The notes under the pieces are model-generated. The model was not told the origin of the DNA. It did not search any database and saw only the letters and a list, made by a program, of their open reading frames with translations. Positions 5,693 to 7,259 of a DNA stretch of 7,259 nt are shown in pieces. The position numbers and the translations under genes were made by a program. This DNA comes from an uncultured Eubacteriales bacterium. GTDB taxonomy: Bacteria; Bacillota; Clostridia; Monoglobales; Firm-18. Positions within the stretch are counted from its first letter, which is position 1; the number at the start of each line of letters is the position of its first letter. The stretch spans positions 1 through 7,259 of the forward strand of contig CAJLYO010000079.1 in assembly GCA_905210885.1 (NCBI GenBank), read 5' to 3'.

Positions 5693-6961
5693 ATGTTGGA
5701 TATTAAATTACTGAGAACACAGCCCGATATGGTTGTTGCGGAGCTTAAAAAAAGAAATTTCGACCTTGATTTAACTGAATTTGCGGAGCTTGACAAAAAA
5801 AGACGCGAAATTCTTGTTGAAGCAGAACAGTTAAAGAGCAAGCAAAACGCCGTATCAAAGGAAATTCCCGTATATAAAAAGGAAGGCAAGGACGTAGCAC
5901 CGATTTTTGCCGAAATGAAGGAGATTTCGGATAAGGTAAAACAGCTTGACGAGCAGGTAAGAGGCATTGACGAGGCGTTGAAAAAAATTGTTCTCACTAT
6001 CCCCAATATTCCCAACAAGCTTGTACCTGTGGGCAAAGACGATACGGAAAATTATGAGATGCGCCGCTGGGGCGAGCCCACAAAATTCGATTTCGAGCCG
6101 AAGGCACACTGGGATATCGGCGAAAATCTTGATATTTTAGATGCCGCAAGAGCCGCAAAGGTAACAGGTTCGCGTTTTACATTCTATAAAGGTTTAGGCG
6201 CGGCGCTTGAAAGAGCGGTTATTAACTATTATTTGCAGACTCATACCACAAAAAGCGGATATACCGAGATTTTCCCGCCGTACATGGTTCACAGAAATTC
6301 AATGGTAGGTACCGGACAGCTTCCGAAATTTGAGGAAGACGCTTTTAAGGTAGCAAACACCGAATATTTCTTAATTCCTACGGCAGAGGTTCCCGTAACA
6401 AACTATCACCGCGACGAAATACTGTCCGCTGCGGATTTGCCCATTAAATACTGCGCATATTCCGCATGCTTCAGAGCAGAGGCAGGTTCTGCCGGCAGAG
6501 ATACACGCGGTCTTATAAGACAGCACCAGTTCAACAAAGTTGAGCTTGTTAAATTTGCAAATCCCGATACCTCCTATGATGAGCTTGAGAGCCTGACAAA
6601 TGACGCAGAAAAGGTACTCCAGGGTCTCGGTCTGCCCTACAGAGTTGTAAGACTTTGCTCCGGCGACTTGGGATTCAGCTCCGCAATGACATATGATATT
6701 GAAGTTTGGATGCCAAGCTACGGCAGATACGTGGAAATCAGCTCGTGCAGTAACTTTGAGGACTTCCAGGCACGACGCACAGGTATTAAATTCAAACGCG
6801 ACGCCGACAGCAAACCGGAATTTGTTCATACATTAAACGGCAGCGGCGTTGCAATCGGACGTTCCGTTGCGGCAATACTTGAAAACTATCAGCAGGCTGA
6901 CGGCACTGTTAAAATCCCTGATGTTTTGGTACCGTTTATGGGTACGGACGTAATTAAATGA
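5693..6961 (+). CDS. serS: Seryl-tRNA synthetase
   Basis: Class II synthetase that charges tRNA-Ser (and tRNA-Sec where present) with serine. The 422 residues compare with 430 in E. coli. Residues 1 to about 105 form the N-terminal antiparallel coiled coil that grips the long variable arm of tRNA-Ser. The catalytic core carries TAEVPVTN (230-237, serine pocket T230 and E232), motif 2 CFRAEAGSAGRDTRGLIRQH (259-278, with R261 for ATP), EISSCSNFEDFQARR (348-362) and motif 3 NGSGVAIGR (382-390, R390). All expected key residues are present. AAAGGAG at 5676-5682 lies 10 bases before the ATG at 5693; the preceding gene ends 1 base upstream. There is no room here for a T-box leader, so control must act on the whole transcript or from a promoter inside the upstream gene. 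The stop overlaps the next start as ATGA. Confidence 0.98.
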   Translation: MLDIKLLRTQPDMVVAELKKRNFDLDLTEFAELDKKRREILVEAEQLKSKQNAVSKEIPVYKKEGKDVAPIFAEMKEISDKVKQLDEQVRGIDEALKKIVLTIPNIPNKLVPVGKDDTENYEMRRWGEPTKFDFEPKAHWDIGENLDILDAARAAKVTGSRFTFYKGLGAALERAVINYYLQTHTTKSGYTEIFPPYMVHRNSMVGTGQLPKFEEDAFKVANTEYFLIPTAEVPVTNYHRDEILSAADLPIKYCAYSACFRAEAGSAGRDTRGLIRQHQFNKVELVKFANPDTSYDELESLTNDAEKVLQGLGLPYRVVRLCSGDLGFSSAMTYDIEVWMPSYGRYVEISSCSNFEDFQARRTGIKFKRDADSKPEFVHTLNGSGVAIGRSVAAILENYQQADGTVKIPDVLVPFMGTDVIK

Positions 6962-7259
6962 GCAGATTTATGAGGCTGACCCTTTTGTGTGCGGGCGTGT
7001 TTATATGCGTCTGCACAATTTGGGTTGCGCTTATCTCAAACTATAATTTCGGCAATGTTTTAAGCCTTGCCGCCGGCGGTTTCCTGATTTTATACAGCAT
7101 TCTTGTGCCGAAAATCAAGGTGCGCCCGGTGAAAATCGTATTAAATGCCGCAATCGCCGCAATGGCGGTGTTAATTGCCTTTCTGGCAATATACGGAAAT
7201 GTTGATAACACGGCATATAACGAAGATGCGGTTATAGTACTGGGCGCCGGTATTAACGG
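6958..7259 (+). CDS. DUF218 (SanA/YdcF/ElyC-like) membrane protein, 5' part only
   Basis: One hundred codons are visible before the window ends. Three hydrophobic segments (residues about 7-27, 33-50 and 60-79) are followed by NEDAVIVLGAGING (88-101). That segment is the first conserved block of the DUF218 domain, in which a D-x-hydrophobic-VLG strand starts a Rossmann-like fold. Family members in E. coli (SanA, ElyC, YdcF) act at the envelope, with links to peptidoglycan and cell-envelope integrity, but the biochemical role is not settled. The start ATG at 6958 overlaps the serS TGA in an ATGA arrangement; there is no strong ribosome binding site, which suggests translational coupling. An in-frame ATG at 6970 is a less likely alternative. 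The family assignment rests on a single block because the rest is out of view. Confidence 0.75.
   Translation, partial: MSRFMRLTLLCAGVFICVCTIWVALISNYNFGNVLSLAAGGFLILYSILVPKIKVRPVKIVLNAAIAAMAVLIAFLAIYGNVDNTAYNEDAVIVLGAGIN

Noticed and set aside
6727..6736. TACGTGGAAA inside serS, sharing nine bases with parS-like site 2.
   Set aside because: The left half of the palindrome is missing and the bases encode the conserved YVEIS segment.
6371..6829. 152-codon open frame on the - strand inside serS.
   Set aside because: Mirror of the serS coding frame; serS motifs 2 and 3 lie in or beside it, and the predicted protein has no recognisable features.

Overview
The window reads as chromosomal DNA from an anaerobic, low- to mid-GC Firmicute of the class Clostridia. 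The grounds are AGGAGG-type ribosome binding sites, a Soj/Spo0J-type parAB pair, a short cobalamin-dependent methionine synthase without its own reactivation domain, and tight same-strand gene packing. All supported genes are on the + strand. No mobile element, CRISPR array, rRNA or tRNA was seen.

Left block (1-3392), cofactor and methyl metabolism. The window opens in what looks like the C-terminal end of a separate B12-dependent methionine synthase activation (reactivation) protein, probably broken by a frameshift near base 40. It overlaps by 11 bases a 784-residue MetH with homocysteine-, folate- and cobalamin-binding modules but no C-terminal activation domain. The SD-bearing start region of a single-domain biotin-protein ligase (birA, no DNA-binding domain) overlaps the end of metH. 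These three probably form one transcript: the split activation protein would serve the truncated MetH, and BirA follows by translational coupling.

Junction (3391-3535). Directly after the birA stop is an exact 20-bp inverted repeat. Each arm contains a 16-bp parS-like palindrome (TGTTCCACGTAGAACA and its exact reverse complement), and the right arm runs into a T-rich tract. It can serve as the rho-independent terminator of the left operon and as a paired ParB loading site. A good sigma-A-type promoter with an extended -10 follows, then a strong ribosome binding site for parA.

Right block (3530-7259), chromosome segregation and translation: parA (soj), parB (spo0J), an unrecognised 135-residue membrane-anchored coiled-coil protein, serS, and the start of a DUF218 (SanA/YdcF/ElyC-like) membrane protein cut off by the window end. 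Spacing is very tight except for about 125 bases after parB.

The most notable points are the doubled parS/terminator element and the start of parB. The well-placed ATG of parB, with a near-perfect ribosome binding site, is in a different frame from the rest of the gene; the switch falls on a run of nine A residues. Either the base sequence has a homopolymer error or the ParA-contacting N-terminus of ParB depends on slippage at this run. Nothing here amounts to a clearly new multi-gene system.
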